Below, piece after piece: positions 26,400-37,801 of a stretch of 64,000 nucleotides of DNA; positions within the stretch are counted from its first letter, which is position 1, and the number at the start of each line of letters is the position of its first letter. The position numbers and the translations under genes were made by a program. The stretch comes from Hexactinellida sp. DTS-2022 (Eukaryota > Porifera > Hexactinellida), in NCBI GenBank assembly GCA_028753945.1, contig JAPNXP010000012.1:1364001-1428000 (forward strand), written 5' to 3'. The notes beneath the pieces were generated by a model that was not told the DNA's origin, searched no databases, and saw nothing but the letters and a program-made list of their open reading frames with translations.

Positions 26400-26724
26400 A
26401 CACAGGCCAACATAATGAAAATTTTATGTTGGTGCCTCGGAGGTAACAAACATTTTCGGATGTACTTGATGCGCTTAGTTTAAAAATTCTATCAGATTTG
26501 TCACATCAGCTCTAGTTTTTGAGATATAGTGTGCAAACTTAGGAACTATTCTCTCCTTTCTCGCAGATAGAATGATATACTCTAATCCAATTACTTTGTA
26601 TAATTAGTATTCAATAGCGTCTAATAACCTGCTTGCTTCATTAAATTAAGCATTATAACTTTGTTATTGAACCACAGCCATGCATGTTTCATTTATAGCT
26701 ATATAATATATTATATTTATTTTT
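26400..26724. other. Unrelated insert within the array
   Basis: Starts ACACAGGCCAACATAATGAA and carries a short AACATAAT/ATTTTATGTT hairpin. No reading frame, array module or target duplication was recognised. SP sequence resumes at 26,725. Confidence 0.5.
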
Positions 26725-26774
26725 ACTGTGCCGACTATACTATAGTATAGTGGCCCAGTATTGGTCTTAGTGCT
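26725..26774 (+). repeat. SP copy interrupted by a transposon
   Basis: SP 26,725-26,759 followed by linker ATTGGTCTTAGTGCT; the linker continues after the transposon at 27,495 (AGTGCTTTGGTATATT). Removing the insert and one AGTGCT gives exactly the linker seen at 27,555-27,590. Confidence 0.9.
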
Positions 26775-27494
26775 GTTGTATGCCAGAATGACTCGCATGC
26801 TAGAATGACACAAACCATGGATGTTCACTATCTATGCTAGAATGACACGCTCTACTAATCATCTAATGACTGTAAGAACTTCACAGGTTTCTCAGTTCAT
26901 TCAGACAATTACATTTCACTTTTTGCTATGGCTTCTTTATCTTTAGATTTTAAAATACAGTAGTATTGCCAGAATGACTCGCATGCTGGAATGACACAAA
27001 CCATGGATATTCACTATCTATGCTAGAATTTTGATAGAATTGAATTAGAACAATATAACTATGATTATTGAAAGGAATCTTACTGTATGTATGCCTTAAT
27101 CTAGTAAATCTACAAGTACAGGAATATTAATTAGAACAGTATTCTACCAAACAATTTAAATACCGAATACGTAATTGGTGTTAATACCTATCTTAAAATG
27201 TCTAAATTTTAAACATACTTTTTCTTTTTCTATCAGCGAATATTGGTTTTAAAATAATGAAATCAAATACGAAATCTTAGAATTCATTAAAACAAGTAGT
27301 ACCTGTAATGCTATTTTAAAATCTAAAGATAAAGAAGCCATAGCAAAAAGTGAAATGTAATTGTCTGAATGAACTGAGAAACCTGTGAAGTTCTAACAGT
27401 CATTAGATGATTAGTAGAGCGTGTCATTCTAGCATAGATAGTGAACATCCATGGTTTGTGTCATTCTAGCATGCGAGTCATTCTGGCATACAAC
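26775..27494. mobile_element. 720-bp TIR element, 6-bp target duplication AGTGCT
   Basis: Arms 26,775-26,956 and 27,313-27,494 are near-perfect inverted repeats of 182 bp (constant coordinate sum 54,269), starting GTTGTATGCCAG. AGTGCT occurs at 26,769-26,774 and 27,495-27,500. The arm contains AGAATGAC three times (17 and 37 bp apart) and ACCATGGATGTT; part of the arm is repeated again at 26,957-27,030. It encodes no protein. The first eight bases and the repeat layout match the large element at 53,962-63,309, so they appear to be one family. Confidence 0.9.
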
Positions 27495-27519
27495 AGTGCT
27501 TTGGTATATTATTATTATT

Positions 27520-28168
27520 ACTGTGCCGACTATACTATTGTATAGTGGCCCAGTATTGGTCTTAGTGCTTTGGTATATTATTACTGTGCCGACTATACTA
27601 TAGTATATATAGTGGCCCAGTTCTAATCTTACTGCCTTGGTTAGTTATTACTGTGCCGACTATACTATAGTATAGTGGCCCAGTATTGATCTTACAGCCT
27701 TTATTATTATTACTGTGCCGACTATACTATACTATAGTGGCCCAGTTCTAATCTTACTGCCTTTAATATTATTATTATTTTTACTGTGCCGACTATACTA
27801 TAGTATAGTGGCCCAGTTCTAATCTTACTGCCTTTAATATTATTATTATTACTGTGCCGACTATACTATAGTATAGTGGCCCAGTATTGGAATCACTGCC
27901 TTTATTATTATTATAATAATACTGTGCCGACTATACTATAGTATAGTGGCCCAGTATTGGAATCACTGCCTTTATTATTACTGTGCCGACTATACTATAG
28001 TATAGTGGCCCAGTATTAGAATCACTGCCTTTATTATTATTTTTATTATTATTATTACTGTGCCGACTATACTATAGTATAGTGGCCCAGTATTGGAATC
28101 ACTGCCTTTATTTTTACTGTGCCGACTATACTATAGTATAGTGGCCCAGTATTGGAATCACTGCCTTT

Positions 28169-28199
<31 letters not shown>

Positions 28200-28460
28200 C
28201 TGTGCCGACTATACTATAGTATAGCGGCCCAGTATTGGAATCACTGCCTTTATTATTTTTATTATTATTTTTTTTACTGTGCCGACTATACTATAGTATA
28301 GTGGGCCAGTATTAGAATCACTGCCTTTATTACTGTGCCGACTATACTATAGTATAGTGGCCCAGTATTGGAATCACTGCCTTTATTATTATTATTATTT
28401 TTATTTTTACTGTGCCGACTATACTTTAGTATAGTGGCCCAGTATTGGAATCACTGCCTT
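27520..28460 (+). repeat. SP cluster, 14 copies
   Basis: Copies start at 27,520, 27,593, 27,650, 27,712, 27,783, 27,851, 27,921, 27,980, 28,057, 28,116, 28,199, 28,276, 28,332 and 28,409. Spacing is 56-83 bp, varying with the length of the TTA/TTT linker. Most are identical over 35 bp. Exceptions include 27,520 (centre ATTG), 27,593 (extra TATA) and 28,409 (CTTTAG in the centre). Confidence 0.9.
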
Positions 28461-29213
28461 TATTATTATTTCTCCGTAGCAGGTGCCCTGGCCACACCTG
28501 CATACATTGAGGGCTGAAACTTGGCATGTAGTTGCGGAGTGACCGTCTAATTTGCACCTGGGGTTACGATTTTTTATCAAATGATTTAAACACCTATTTA
28601 AACTAATTATAGCTCATAACATGAAATAATTAATATTGAGCTTGATAAAATTTAGATGTACGGATAGAGAATTAAATTCTACACCTTTTGGCAATTCACA
28701 AATATTCAATTTAGCCTAGGTTTGTGCCATAATTGGGGTACCAATCTCCTGTGTTTCCTCACACTTCAGATTCAGTAAAACTTATAAATCAATTTCCATT
28801 GTTTCAACTTGTAATAATTATATTGATTCTAATTCTATTGTTTCAACTTGTAATAATTTTATTGATTTAACTTGTTAAATCTTACTCTATTGTTTCAACT
28901 TTCGATAAATATATTGATTTAACTTATAAATTCCAGCTGGCTTCTATTTAATTGTAGTATTACTATACAATGGATTAAATTAAATTAATTTATATAATGA
29001 ATTTGTTGACTAAACTCAAATCACCGTGGATAACATTGCTAAAATAAATAACCAATAATATAATTTATTATCAATACATAATGAATGAATGGCATTAAAC
29101 TCTAGATAGTTTATGATAGAAACATACTTAAAATTCAACAATCGTTCCTTGTGACTCCGACCACTTAACAAATGGTTCTTCACACCTTGGGCGTTGATGA
29201 CTTGGCGAAAAAA
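28461..29213 (+). repeat. Array unit: B3 head + short tail
   Basis: Follows the SP cluster without a hairpin. The B3 head carries GAGCTTGATAAAATTTAGATG and GGGGTACCAATCTCCTGTG, nearly matching 5,553-6,220 on the other strand. Confidence 0.8.
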
Positions 29214-30089
29214 AATCCAAAATTGCAGCCTGTGCCGACAGCATGTTCCATTGGAGGCACTATCAATAAACCACCACCAAAATATAGTGCCACCAAAGGA
29301 ACATGCGTCGGCACAGCTGCAATTTTGGATTTTATTATTATTATTCTTTCTCCGTAGACGGTGCCCTGGGCACACCTTTATACATTGAGTGCTGAAACTT
29401 GGCATGTAGGTGCGGATTGACCGTCTAATTTGCACCTGGGGTTACGATTTTTGATCAAATAATTTTAACACCTATTTAAACTAATTATGGCTCATAACTT
29501 TAAATAATTAATATTGAGCTTGATAAATTTTACATGTACGGATAGAGAATTAAATTCTACACCTTTTGGCAAATCACAAATGTTCAATTTGGACTAGGTT
29601 TGTGCCATAATTGGGGTACCATTCTCCTGTGTTTCCTCACACTTCAGATTCAGTAAAACTGTTAAAACTAATTCTATTGTTTCAACTTGTAATAATTATA
29701 TTGAATCTAATTCTATTGTTTCAACTTGTAATAATAATATTGATTTAACTTGTTAAATCTTACTCTATTGATTCAACTCGCGATAATTATATTGATTTAA
29801 CTTAGAAATTGCAGCTGGCTTCCATTTAATTGTAGTATTACTATACAATGGATTAAATAAATATAACTATATAAGGAATTTATTGACTTAACTCACTCAC
29901 CGTGGATAACATTGCTAAAATAAATAACTAATAATATAATTTATTATCAATACATAATGAATTAATGGCATTAAACTCAAGATGGTTTATGATAGAAACA
30001 AACTTCAAATTTATCTACCGTTCCTTGTGACTCGGACCAATTAACAAATGGTTCTTGACACCTTGGGGCGTTGATGACTGGGCAAAAAA
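29214..30089 (+). repeat. Array unit: HP + B3 head + short tail
   Basis: Hairpin 29,214-29,331; B3 cassette of about 758 bp with short tail ending CCTTGGGGCGTTGATGAC. Confidence 0.8.
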
Positions 30090-30944
30090 AATCCAAAATT
30101 GCAGTCTGTGCCGACAGCATGTTCCTTTGGAGGCACTATCAATAAACAACCAACAAAATATAGTGCCACCAAAGGGACATGGGTCGGCACAGACTGCAAT
30201 TTTGGATTTTGTATTATTATTTTTATTTCTCCGTAGCAGGTGCCCTGGCCACACCTGTTTACATTGAGGGCTGAAAATTGGCATGTAGTTGCGGAGGGAC
30301 CGTCTAATTTGCACCTGGGGTTACGAATTTTTATTAAGAAATTTTTGACATATCTTTAACACCTTTCAAAATTTGTCTGGTCCATAACTCAAAATATGTT
30401 TTAATAACCCCAAAATTTTATTTCATATTTAGATTCATCTTAAAATTCTGCGTCTGATGGGAGAAGAAAATTTGTTAAAATTGGTTTAATTTCTGCCATT
30501 AATGGGGGTTTAAATTTCTTTGTTTACTCACACTTCAATTTCAATAAAACTGTGAAATCTAATTCGATTGTCTCAACTTGAAATAATTATATTGATTTAA
30601 TTTGTTAAATCCTACTCTAGTGATTCAACTTGCGATAATTATATTGATTTAGCTTATAAATTCCAGCTGGCTTCTATTTAATTCTAGTATTACTATACAA
30701 TGGATAAAATAATATAATATAATATAAGGAATTTGTTGACTTAATTCAACTCAACCGTGGATAACATTGCTAAAAAAATTAACTAATAATATAATTTATT
30801 ATCAATACATAATTAATGAATGGCATTAAACTCAAGATGCTTTATGATAGAAACAAACTTCAAATTTATCTACCGTTCCTTGTGGCTCGGATCAATTAAC
30901 AAATGGATCATGACACCTTGAGGCGTTGATGACTTGGCGAAAAA
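30090..30944 (+). repeat. Array unit: HP + B1 head + short tail
   Basis: Hairpin 30,090-30,208. Both arms share a change: left GCAGTCTGTGCC, right GGCACAGACTGC, a compensated pair. The right arm has GGGACATGGG. Confidence 0.8.
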
Positions 30945-31790
30945 AATCCAAAATTGCAGATGTGCTGACAGCATGTTCTTTTGGAGGCACTATCAATAAC
31001 CCACCAACAAAATATAGTGCCACCAAAGGAACATGCGTCGGCACAGCTGCAATTTTTTTTTTTTTTCTATTTTTCTCCGTAGACGGTGCCCTGGCCAGAG
31101 CTTTATAGTTGATGGGTTTAAACTTTGCACGTAGGTGCGATGGGACCGTCTAATTTGCACCTGGGGTCACGATTTTTGATTAAGAAATTTTTGACACATC
31201 TTTAACACCTTTCAAATTTTGTCTGGTCCATAACTCAAAAATTGTTTACTAAACCCCCAAATTTTATTTCATATTTGGATTCACCATAAAATTCTGCGTC
31301 TGATGGGAGAAGAAAACCTTCAATAAAGAGTTTTATTTCTGCCATAAATGGGGGTTGAAATTTCTTTGTTTACTCACTCTTCAATTTCAGTAAAACTGTG
31401 AAATCTAATTCCATTGTTTCAACTTGTAATAATTATATTGATTTAACTTGTTAAATCTTACCCTATTGATTCAACTTGCTATAATTAAATTGATTTAACT
31501 TATAAATTCCAGCTGGCTTCTATTTAATTGTAGTATTACTATGCAATGAATTAAAACAATTTAAATTAAATAAGGAATTTGTTGACTTAATTCAACTCAA
31601 CCGTGGATAACATTGCTAAAATAAATAACTAATAATATAATTTATTATCAATACATAATTAATGAATGGCATTAATCTCTAGATGGTTTGTGATATAAAC
31701 AAACTTCAAATTTATCAATCGTTCCTTGTGGCTCGGATTAATAAACAAATGGATCATGACACCTTGAGGCGTTGATGACATGGCGAAAAA
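30945..31790 (+). repeat. Array unit: HP + B1 head + short tail
   Basis: Hairpin 30,945-31,056 ends in a run of T that has replaced the usual TTGGATT. The B1 head is of the 'TTGATGGGTTTAAAC' subtype. Confidence 0.8.
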
Positions 31791-32986
31791 AATCCAAAAT
31801 TGCAGCCTGTGCGACAGCATGTTCCTTTGGAGGCACTATCAATAAACAACCAACAAAATATAGTGCCACAAAAGGAACATGCGTCGGCACAGGCTGCAAT
31901 TTTGTTTTTTTCTCCGTAGACGGTGCCCTGGCCTGAGCTTTATAGTTGATGGGCTGAAACTTGGCATGTAGGTACGATGGGACCGTCTAATTTGCTCCTG
32001 GGGTTACGATTTTTGATAACAAATTTTTGACACATCTTTAACACCTTTCAAAGTTTGTCTGGTCCATAACTCAAAAGATATTTTACTAAACCCCCAAATT
32101 TTATTTCACATTTGGATTCACCATAAAATTCTGCGTCTGATGGGAGAAGAAAACTTTTAATAAAGAGTTTTATTTCTGCCATAAATGGGGGTTAAAATTT
32201 CTTTGTTTACTCACACTTCAATTTCAGTAAAACTGTGAAATCTAATTCCATTGTTTCAACTTGTAATAATTATATTGATTCAACTTGTGAGATCGAGTAG
32301 GCTTCTATTTTCTAATTGAAACCTAAGATTTTACATTCCATAACAACGACAGATTATGTGATTATATTTCCTTTTGCAAGAATACTCTTGCACTGTTAAT
32401 ATACTGACGTAATTAATTATAATTAATTAAGTCAGTATATGACTTATATAGATGCTCCCAATTTGTGTATTAGGGGTTATCGAGTGTGCGGAATTGAAAT
32501 TTGATAACCAAATTAATTAATTAATTATTTATGACAAAATAATTTAACTTAATAATTGTAAGTTGACATTGAAATTGGTGTTATATTATAAATAATATTA
32601 ATAATTATTTATACTAATTAATTAAATATCATAAATCTCAGAATTCAAATAAGATAGAAACAAACTTCCAATTTATCAATTGATCCTTGTGCCACGTAAC
32701 ACCTCTACAAATGGGTCTTGACACCTTGAGGTGATGATGACATCGTAAAAAAAATGTGTTTTTACAATTTTGTTAATTCGATATTTAAAATGGGTTAGTT
32801 GAAGTTGGGTGATGACCACATAAAAAATGCTGAGTCATCAGCTATTATATTCTACTCAAACTTGAATATCTCTAAAATGAAGTGAACTAAATGGAAACTT
32901 CCGCCACTCTAAGGGTCGATGTATTCTGTAACACCTTTTGAAATATTTTAACACGTTCATAGTGATGATGACATGGCGAAAAAAAA
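31791..32986 (+). repeat. Array unit: HP + B1 head grading into B2 end + long tail
   Basis: Hairpin 31,791-31,906 (left arm lacks one base: TGTGCGACAGC). The head is B1 to about 32,280, then B2-type (GAGATCGAGTAGGC), then a long tail missing the ACCCAACACT part of its stem. Confidence 0.8.
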
Positions 32987-33506
32987 AATCCAAAATTGCA
33001 GCTGTGTTGACAGCATGTCCCATTGGAGGCACTATCAATAAACCACCACCAAAATATAGTGCCACCAAAGGAACATGCGTCGGCACAGCTGCAATTTTGG
33101 ATTTTTTATTATTATTATTTCACCGTAGACGGTTTCCTGCCCTCACCTTTATACATTGAGGGCTAAAACTTGGCATGTAGGTGCGGAGTGACCGTCTAAT
33201 TTGCACCTTGATTTAACTTATAAATTGCAGCTGGCTTCTATTTAATTGTAGTATTACTATTTATTGAATTAAAACAAATTAAATTAAATAAGGAATTTGT
33301 TGACTTAATTCAACCAACCATGGATAACATTGCTAAAATAAATAACTAATAATATAATTTATTATCAATACATATTGAATGAATGGCTTTAAACTCAAGA
33401 TGGTTTATGATAGAAAGGTACTTCAAATTTATCTACCGTTCCTTGTGACTCGGACCAAATAACAAATTCTTTTCACACCTTGGGCGTTGATGACTTGTCG
33501 AAAAAA
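32987..33506 (+). repeat. Array unit: HP + B1 head with internal deletion + short tail
   Basis: Hairpin 32,987-33,103. The head jumps at about 33,208 from TTTGCACCT directly to TGATTTAACTTATAA, removing some 350 bp, which gives the shortest complete interval between hairpins in the array (520 bp). Confidence 0.8.
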
Positions 33507-34419
33507 AATCCAAAATTTCATCCTGCGCCGACAGCATGTTCCTTTGGAGGCACTATCAATAAACCACCACCAAAATATAGTGCCACCAAAGGAACATGCG
33601 TCGGCACAGGCTGCAATTTTGGATTTTATTATTATTATTATTATTATTATTTATCCGTAGCCACTCCACAGAACAGAGTTTTATCAACTAAGAGCCCAAA
33701 TTTTTAGGATGGGTGTCTCATGGGTCACAGATGTGCACCTGGGGTTACGATTTTTGATTTGATTTTTTGGACACATTTTTACACCTGTTTAATACTAGAA
33801 AAAGAACAATAAATAGTCCGCGAATATTTAATTTATATGCATTCGATAGAGAATTAAATTCTACACCTTTTCACAGTGCACGAATTTTTTTAATTGGGTT
33901 TCGTTTGTGCCACAATTGAGTTGCAAATTCCCTTTGTTTACTAACACTTCAGTTCAATTGAAAGTGTTAAATTTAATTCTATTGTTTCAACTCGTTATTA
34001 TTATATTGATTCAACTTATGAGATCGAGTAGGCATCTATTTTCTAATTGAACATTGAGATTTGACATTCCATAACAACGACAGATTATGTAATTATATTT
34101 ATTTCTGCGAGAATATTCTTGCAAAATGGATACACTGACATATTTAATTCTAATTAATTCGCTCTGTGTTTAACTCATAGAGACGGTTCCAATTAGATTA
34201 TTGGGTTATCGAGTGCTCTGAATTCAAATATTATTGTGAAATTCAATTTATATTAAGAATTATTACAAATAATTGAACTTCATTTATTTAGCTGTACATA
34301 ATAATGGTGTTCAAGTATTAAAAAATTAATTAAATTTATACTAATTAGCTAAATTTCATTAATCTCAGAGATGATACAAGATAGAAACAAACTTTCAATT
34401 TATCAATTGGTCCTTATGC
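33507..34419 (+). repeat. Array unit: HP + B2 head + truncated long tail (right edge)
   Basis: Hairpin 33,507-33,625, a TTA run, a B2 head and a tail that stops at TTGGTCCTTATGCC (34,419), where unique sequence begins. Confidence 0.8.
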
Positions 34420-35821
34420 CTAATCGTTTTCTATTTATTTTAAATGTGTAAGAAATTCCAATTTTGTTTTATCTTCAATCGGTTTATTCTAACTATCGGA
34501 TTTTTCTTACTTTATTTCCATGAAATGGATTGTTTAGAATAAACCGGTTTCGACTGTATAACATATGATTCTAATTGATAAGATACAATTATAATAATGC
34601 AATGCATTTCAATAAACACAAATTCTTTGAAGTTAATTATAATTATATTCCCAGCAATGCATCCTACAATTGCATGTGTGAAAATCTAATCGATTGCAAT
34701 TTTATCAAAGTAATTTACGCGCGCCGTATGTCATAATTATAACATACGTATGTATAATACTAGCTATATTACATCGAGGGAATATATGTACAATTTCAGA
34801 ATCAATGTTGTATCATAACTTAGATACACAGGAATTCACAATATACTAGTTTAAATTCATAAGCACCCATTGACATTAAAAATGGATAAAAGTGCGTATA
34901 CACTGCAACATATACACTGCAACATTTATACCTGTATAATTTCACAGGAGATTTGTAACCAGTTAATTACGTGACGCGTGACCTACGTTATATAAGGCCT
35001 ATGCACCAACTTTGTGAAACTGGACCATGGATTAAAGGAAGGCTATTGATAAATAAGTTATTTATCGTTATCTAAATATCTATTAGTGATAGACCGCATA
35101 AATGTTCTATAACTATATAGGAACATGGTATCAAGGTATACATAGCACCCTTCAGAATTAAGCTATGTCATCATTTGATTACGTAATCGCTATTTTTGGT
35201 GGATATTATGGTGTTTTTATAGCCTGCTTTAACATAGTTAGACGCGTTATAAATGTTCAAGATTTGAACATGATGATGTCCAGGACTTGTTAAAAGAAAT
35301 ATATTGAAATTATAAATGGAATGTTGACACATTCCTCGGTTTCCATGGATATGTATATTTCCTAAAATGAGCCATAACCTAAAACCATCGATTTTATGTA
35401 AACTAGGCTAGACTGAGCTATCCGAAATAGGTAACTTCCTATTCATTGATAATACATTATATATGCCTAACTACAATAATTTTGAGATAATGAGTGTATT
35501 ACTGTCACGAAAAAATTGGTCCGGGACCAATTTTGGCCTGCCATAAATGGTCCTAGCTTGCTAAAATAGGTCAGGCCTAAACTTTTTGTTAGATCGCATT
35601 GTTAGATCGCACTAAAGTTGCTATAACAGACCTCCCACTAGTGCGAAATTGTATAGGACAATCAATTATTAAATTGAAAATGTATCTTTTTATAATTGTC
35701 TACTACAGGGGGAAAAGGAGTCCTTGTAAGTATGAAGGCATGAATAATAGTGAAAATAATTGGTTTTGTAATTGTGATATATGGAGTTACGGTGTAAAGA
35801 ATCAACTTTGTAATTGTGTAT
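34420..35821. other. Stretch without genes; weak foldback relative
   Basis: A hairpin around 34,480-34,548 pairs CGGTTTATTCTAA with TTAGAATAAACCG. Between about 35,020 and 35,475 there are blocks resembling the foldback arm at 1,428-1,936 (GGACCATGGAT, GGAATGTTGACACATTCCTC, AACTTCCTATTCATTGATAA), suggesting a diverged single-arm relic. The open frame at 35,599-35,850 runs into the LTR and matches nothing. Confidence 0.45.
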
Positions 35822-36015
35822 TGTTAGGACTAAATGATGTTCCGAGATAATATCAAACAGAGATAACTTCAATATAACAATTTGCTAAGAAATTACACAA
35901 AGTGAAATACAGTGTGAGCCTAATTAGTTTATGAGTATATATATAATATCTAGGTTATTACTATGTGTGTGGTCTACTTGAGGCTGTGAGTAGGGACTAA
36001 TACTAATCTATAACA
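35822..36015 (-). repeat. LTR of gypsy element 1, 3' copy
   Basis: Inverted copy of 39,808-40,001, differing at a handful of sites and a short TA indel. Read on the minus strand it starts TGTTATAGATTAG and ends GTCCTAACA, the standard TG..CA form. A purine tract (minus strand AGGGGGAGGTGA, 36,016-36,028) adjoins its start, so it is the 3' LTR of the minus-strand pol. Confidence 0.85.
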
Positions 36016-36268
36016 TCACCTCCCCCTAAAAAAAAATAACTCAAAGGAACGCTAGGGAGACCAGTCGTCTGGCCATTGTTCATCCTGTAACCATCGTGGC
36101 ATCCTCCTGATCCTGCCTGAGGTTCTAATATCACTTTCTAATATGGCGGTCTCCATCACACTTTCTGTTGTGCCGTCATACTCAGTATGACTTCTGCAGT
36201 TACGTTATTCGTATCATCATCTGAGAAGTATTCGTCCCCTTCACTCTGGGTTTCAAGATCCAGGGTGT
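36016..36268 (-). other. Polypurine tract and 3' untranslated part of gypsy element 1
   Basis: On the minus strand, sequence after the integrase stop leads into an A/G tract ending at 36,016, which would prime plus-strand DNA synthesis next to the LTR. No other feature. Confidence 0.6.
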
Positions 36269-37801
36269 TCAATGCCTTAGTAGAATTGCTTTTAGGCGCA
36301 AACGCAGGTGAATATCGCTTGCACCTATTGAGATGATAACTTTCTCTTTTCCACTATCGAACCTGACCTTGACATTCGGACCTGACCTCTGTACGACGCA
36401 GAAAGGGCCTTTGTATAAGGGTTCAAGGCAATCACTCCTGACCTCTACCCTTACAAGTACGAAATCTCCTGCTTCGACCCCCGAATTGGATTTTCCGACA
36501 TCGTAATTCTTCTTCATGGTCCATCTCGATTGTTCCAAGTTATCATTGACACTTCTGTTGACAAGATCCTCAGTATTAGTGATATCTTCAACCCAGTCCT
36601 GCACAGAACTATATTTACTGGGGATTTCTAATTCAACAGAAGATGTGCTAATCAACGTCGGGTCTGTGCCATAAAAAATCTTGTAGGGCGTGTATTTAGT
36701 ACTCGAGTTTTGGACCGTATTGATGATGTAGTTCACCTCTGGCAGTAGTAGGTGCCAACTGTTCTTTTCGATGTTCCTCTCGTTTAATAAACATCTCATT
36801 ATCTGTTTTGCATTCCTAATACCTCGCTCTGCTTGACCATCGCCTTGCGGATGGTAGGGTGAGCTGTGTCTTTTCTCTATTCCGAATTTGGCCAAAAGTT
36901 CGCGGACTTTCTCGCCGTCTACGTTTGGGGCTTGATCACTGATCATTATTCTTGGTGGCCCATGTCTGTAGATCCAGTTCGTCAAAATCGCGTTAACTAT
37001 TGTATCGGCTTCTTGATTGGCCATAGGAACTAGCTCCGTAAATTTGGAAAAGCCATCTACTAAGATAAGGAAATATCGATGGTTGTCCGAGGACCATGGG
37101 AGATAAGCTATATCAAAGAACACCACATCTCTTGGTCTGGAAGTTAGGTTTATGGGAACCAACTCTTCTTTTACTTTAATCCAGCTTTTATTCTTCAAAC
37201 ATGTCAGACAACAGCTACAAAACTTCTCGACGTCTGCATTCATGCCTCTCCAATAAAATTTGTCTCGTAGGAGAAGAGTGTTTTTTTCGACACCAAAATG
37301 TCCTTCGTTGTGCACTTCTTGCCTCATCGCTGAAGGAACAATTATCTTTCGTCCCATACACAGTAGTCCATCTTTAATAGATATGCCAAAGCATTTCTTA
37401 AACTGGCCTTCCGAGATTATTCCTGTTTCTCTAAGTTGTCTCATTGTAGCTACAAATGGTTCATCAGCTTCTTGCGCTTTCTTCAGCTTTTGGACAAGGT
37501 TAGTCTCTCCCCCCAAGCTATAAACGTGTCTCTCGAAATATTCTGTTTCATTGTTTATATCCTCGTCGATTTCTGAGTGGATCCTTGATAGGCAGTCCGC
37601 GGCAACATTATTCTTTCCTCTGACGTAGTCAACCCTATAATTAAAAGTTTCTAATTCCTGTACCCAACGAGTGAATTTTCCCCGAGTGTCTCTCTGCTTT
37701 CTCAACCATACCAAAGGGTTGTGGTCATATAGGAATGTTACACCTGGAGCTGCCTGTAGATACTTCTGGAACTTCTGCTGGAAGCGACAAGTGCCCAACA
37801 C
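36269..37801 (-). pseudogene. Ty3/gypsy pol, 3' part: RNase H end and integrase
   Basis: The 510-residue frame opens in the RNase H domain (DHNPLVWLRK near residue 26; ADCLSR near 68). It continues into an integrase with an HHCC zinc module (H164, H168, C198, C201), catalytic D230, D289 and E325 (SPYHPQGDGQAERG region), and a C-terminal DNA-binding part. Frame and reading direction follow on from the 37,738-39,324 frame after a shift of one base within RNase H. The integrase core looks complete; the polyprotein is not because of that frameshift. Confidence 0.9.

Larger units (their letters stand above)
5477..34419. repeat. Composite hairpin-cassette repeat array (~29 kb)
   Basis: The array is built from HP hairpins (~118 bp) alternating with cassettes. 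A cassette is a head (B1 with CTGGTCCATAACTC; B2 with CCACAGAACAGAG; or B3 with GAGCTTGATAAA) followed by a long tail (with GTTATCGAGTG and GATGATGACATC) or a short tail (ACCTTGGGCGTTGATGAC). Distances between neighbouring hairpins cluster near 860, 1,200-1,270 and 1,430-1,495 bp, depending on which head and tail are used. SP near-palindromes and (TTA)n tracts lie at HP/B junctions. Most of the array is plus-oriented; about 5.5-6.6 kb and 12.9-17.5 kb are minus. It encodes no protein. It could be a satellite derived from a non-autonomous DNA element (Helentron/HINE-like elements also combine hairpins and microsatellites), but no ends diagnostic of a superfamily are visible. Confidence 0.85.

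Noticed and set aside
27520-28460. CRISPR-like regular palindromic repeats
   Set aside because: The spacers are low-complexity TTA tracts plus a constant linker, not unique sequences, and the context is animal transposon DNA.
6081-33707. Dozens of 60-139-codon open frames across the 5.5-34.4 kb array with recurring peptides
   Set aside because: They are readings of the repeated B and HP sequences on both strands. The same hairpin arms give overlapping frames in opposite directions, with frame changes between copies. No protein family resemblance.
5477-34419. Firm assignment of the array to Helentron/HINE elements
   Set aside because: Hairpins and adjoining microsatellites are suggestive, but no Rep/helicase sequence, T-T insertion site or defined 5'/3' ends could be identified.
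35599-35850. 83-codon frame ending in the LTR
   Set aside because: Runs into the LTR of gypsy element 1 and has no family resemblance.
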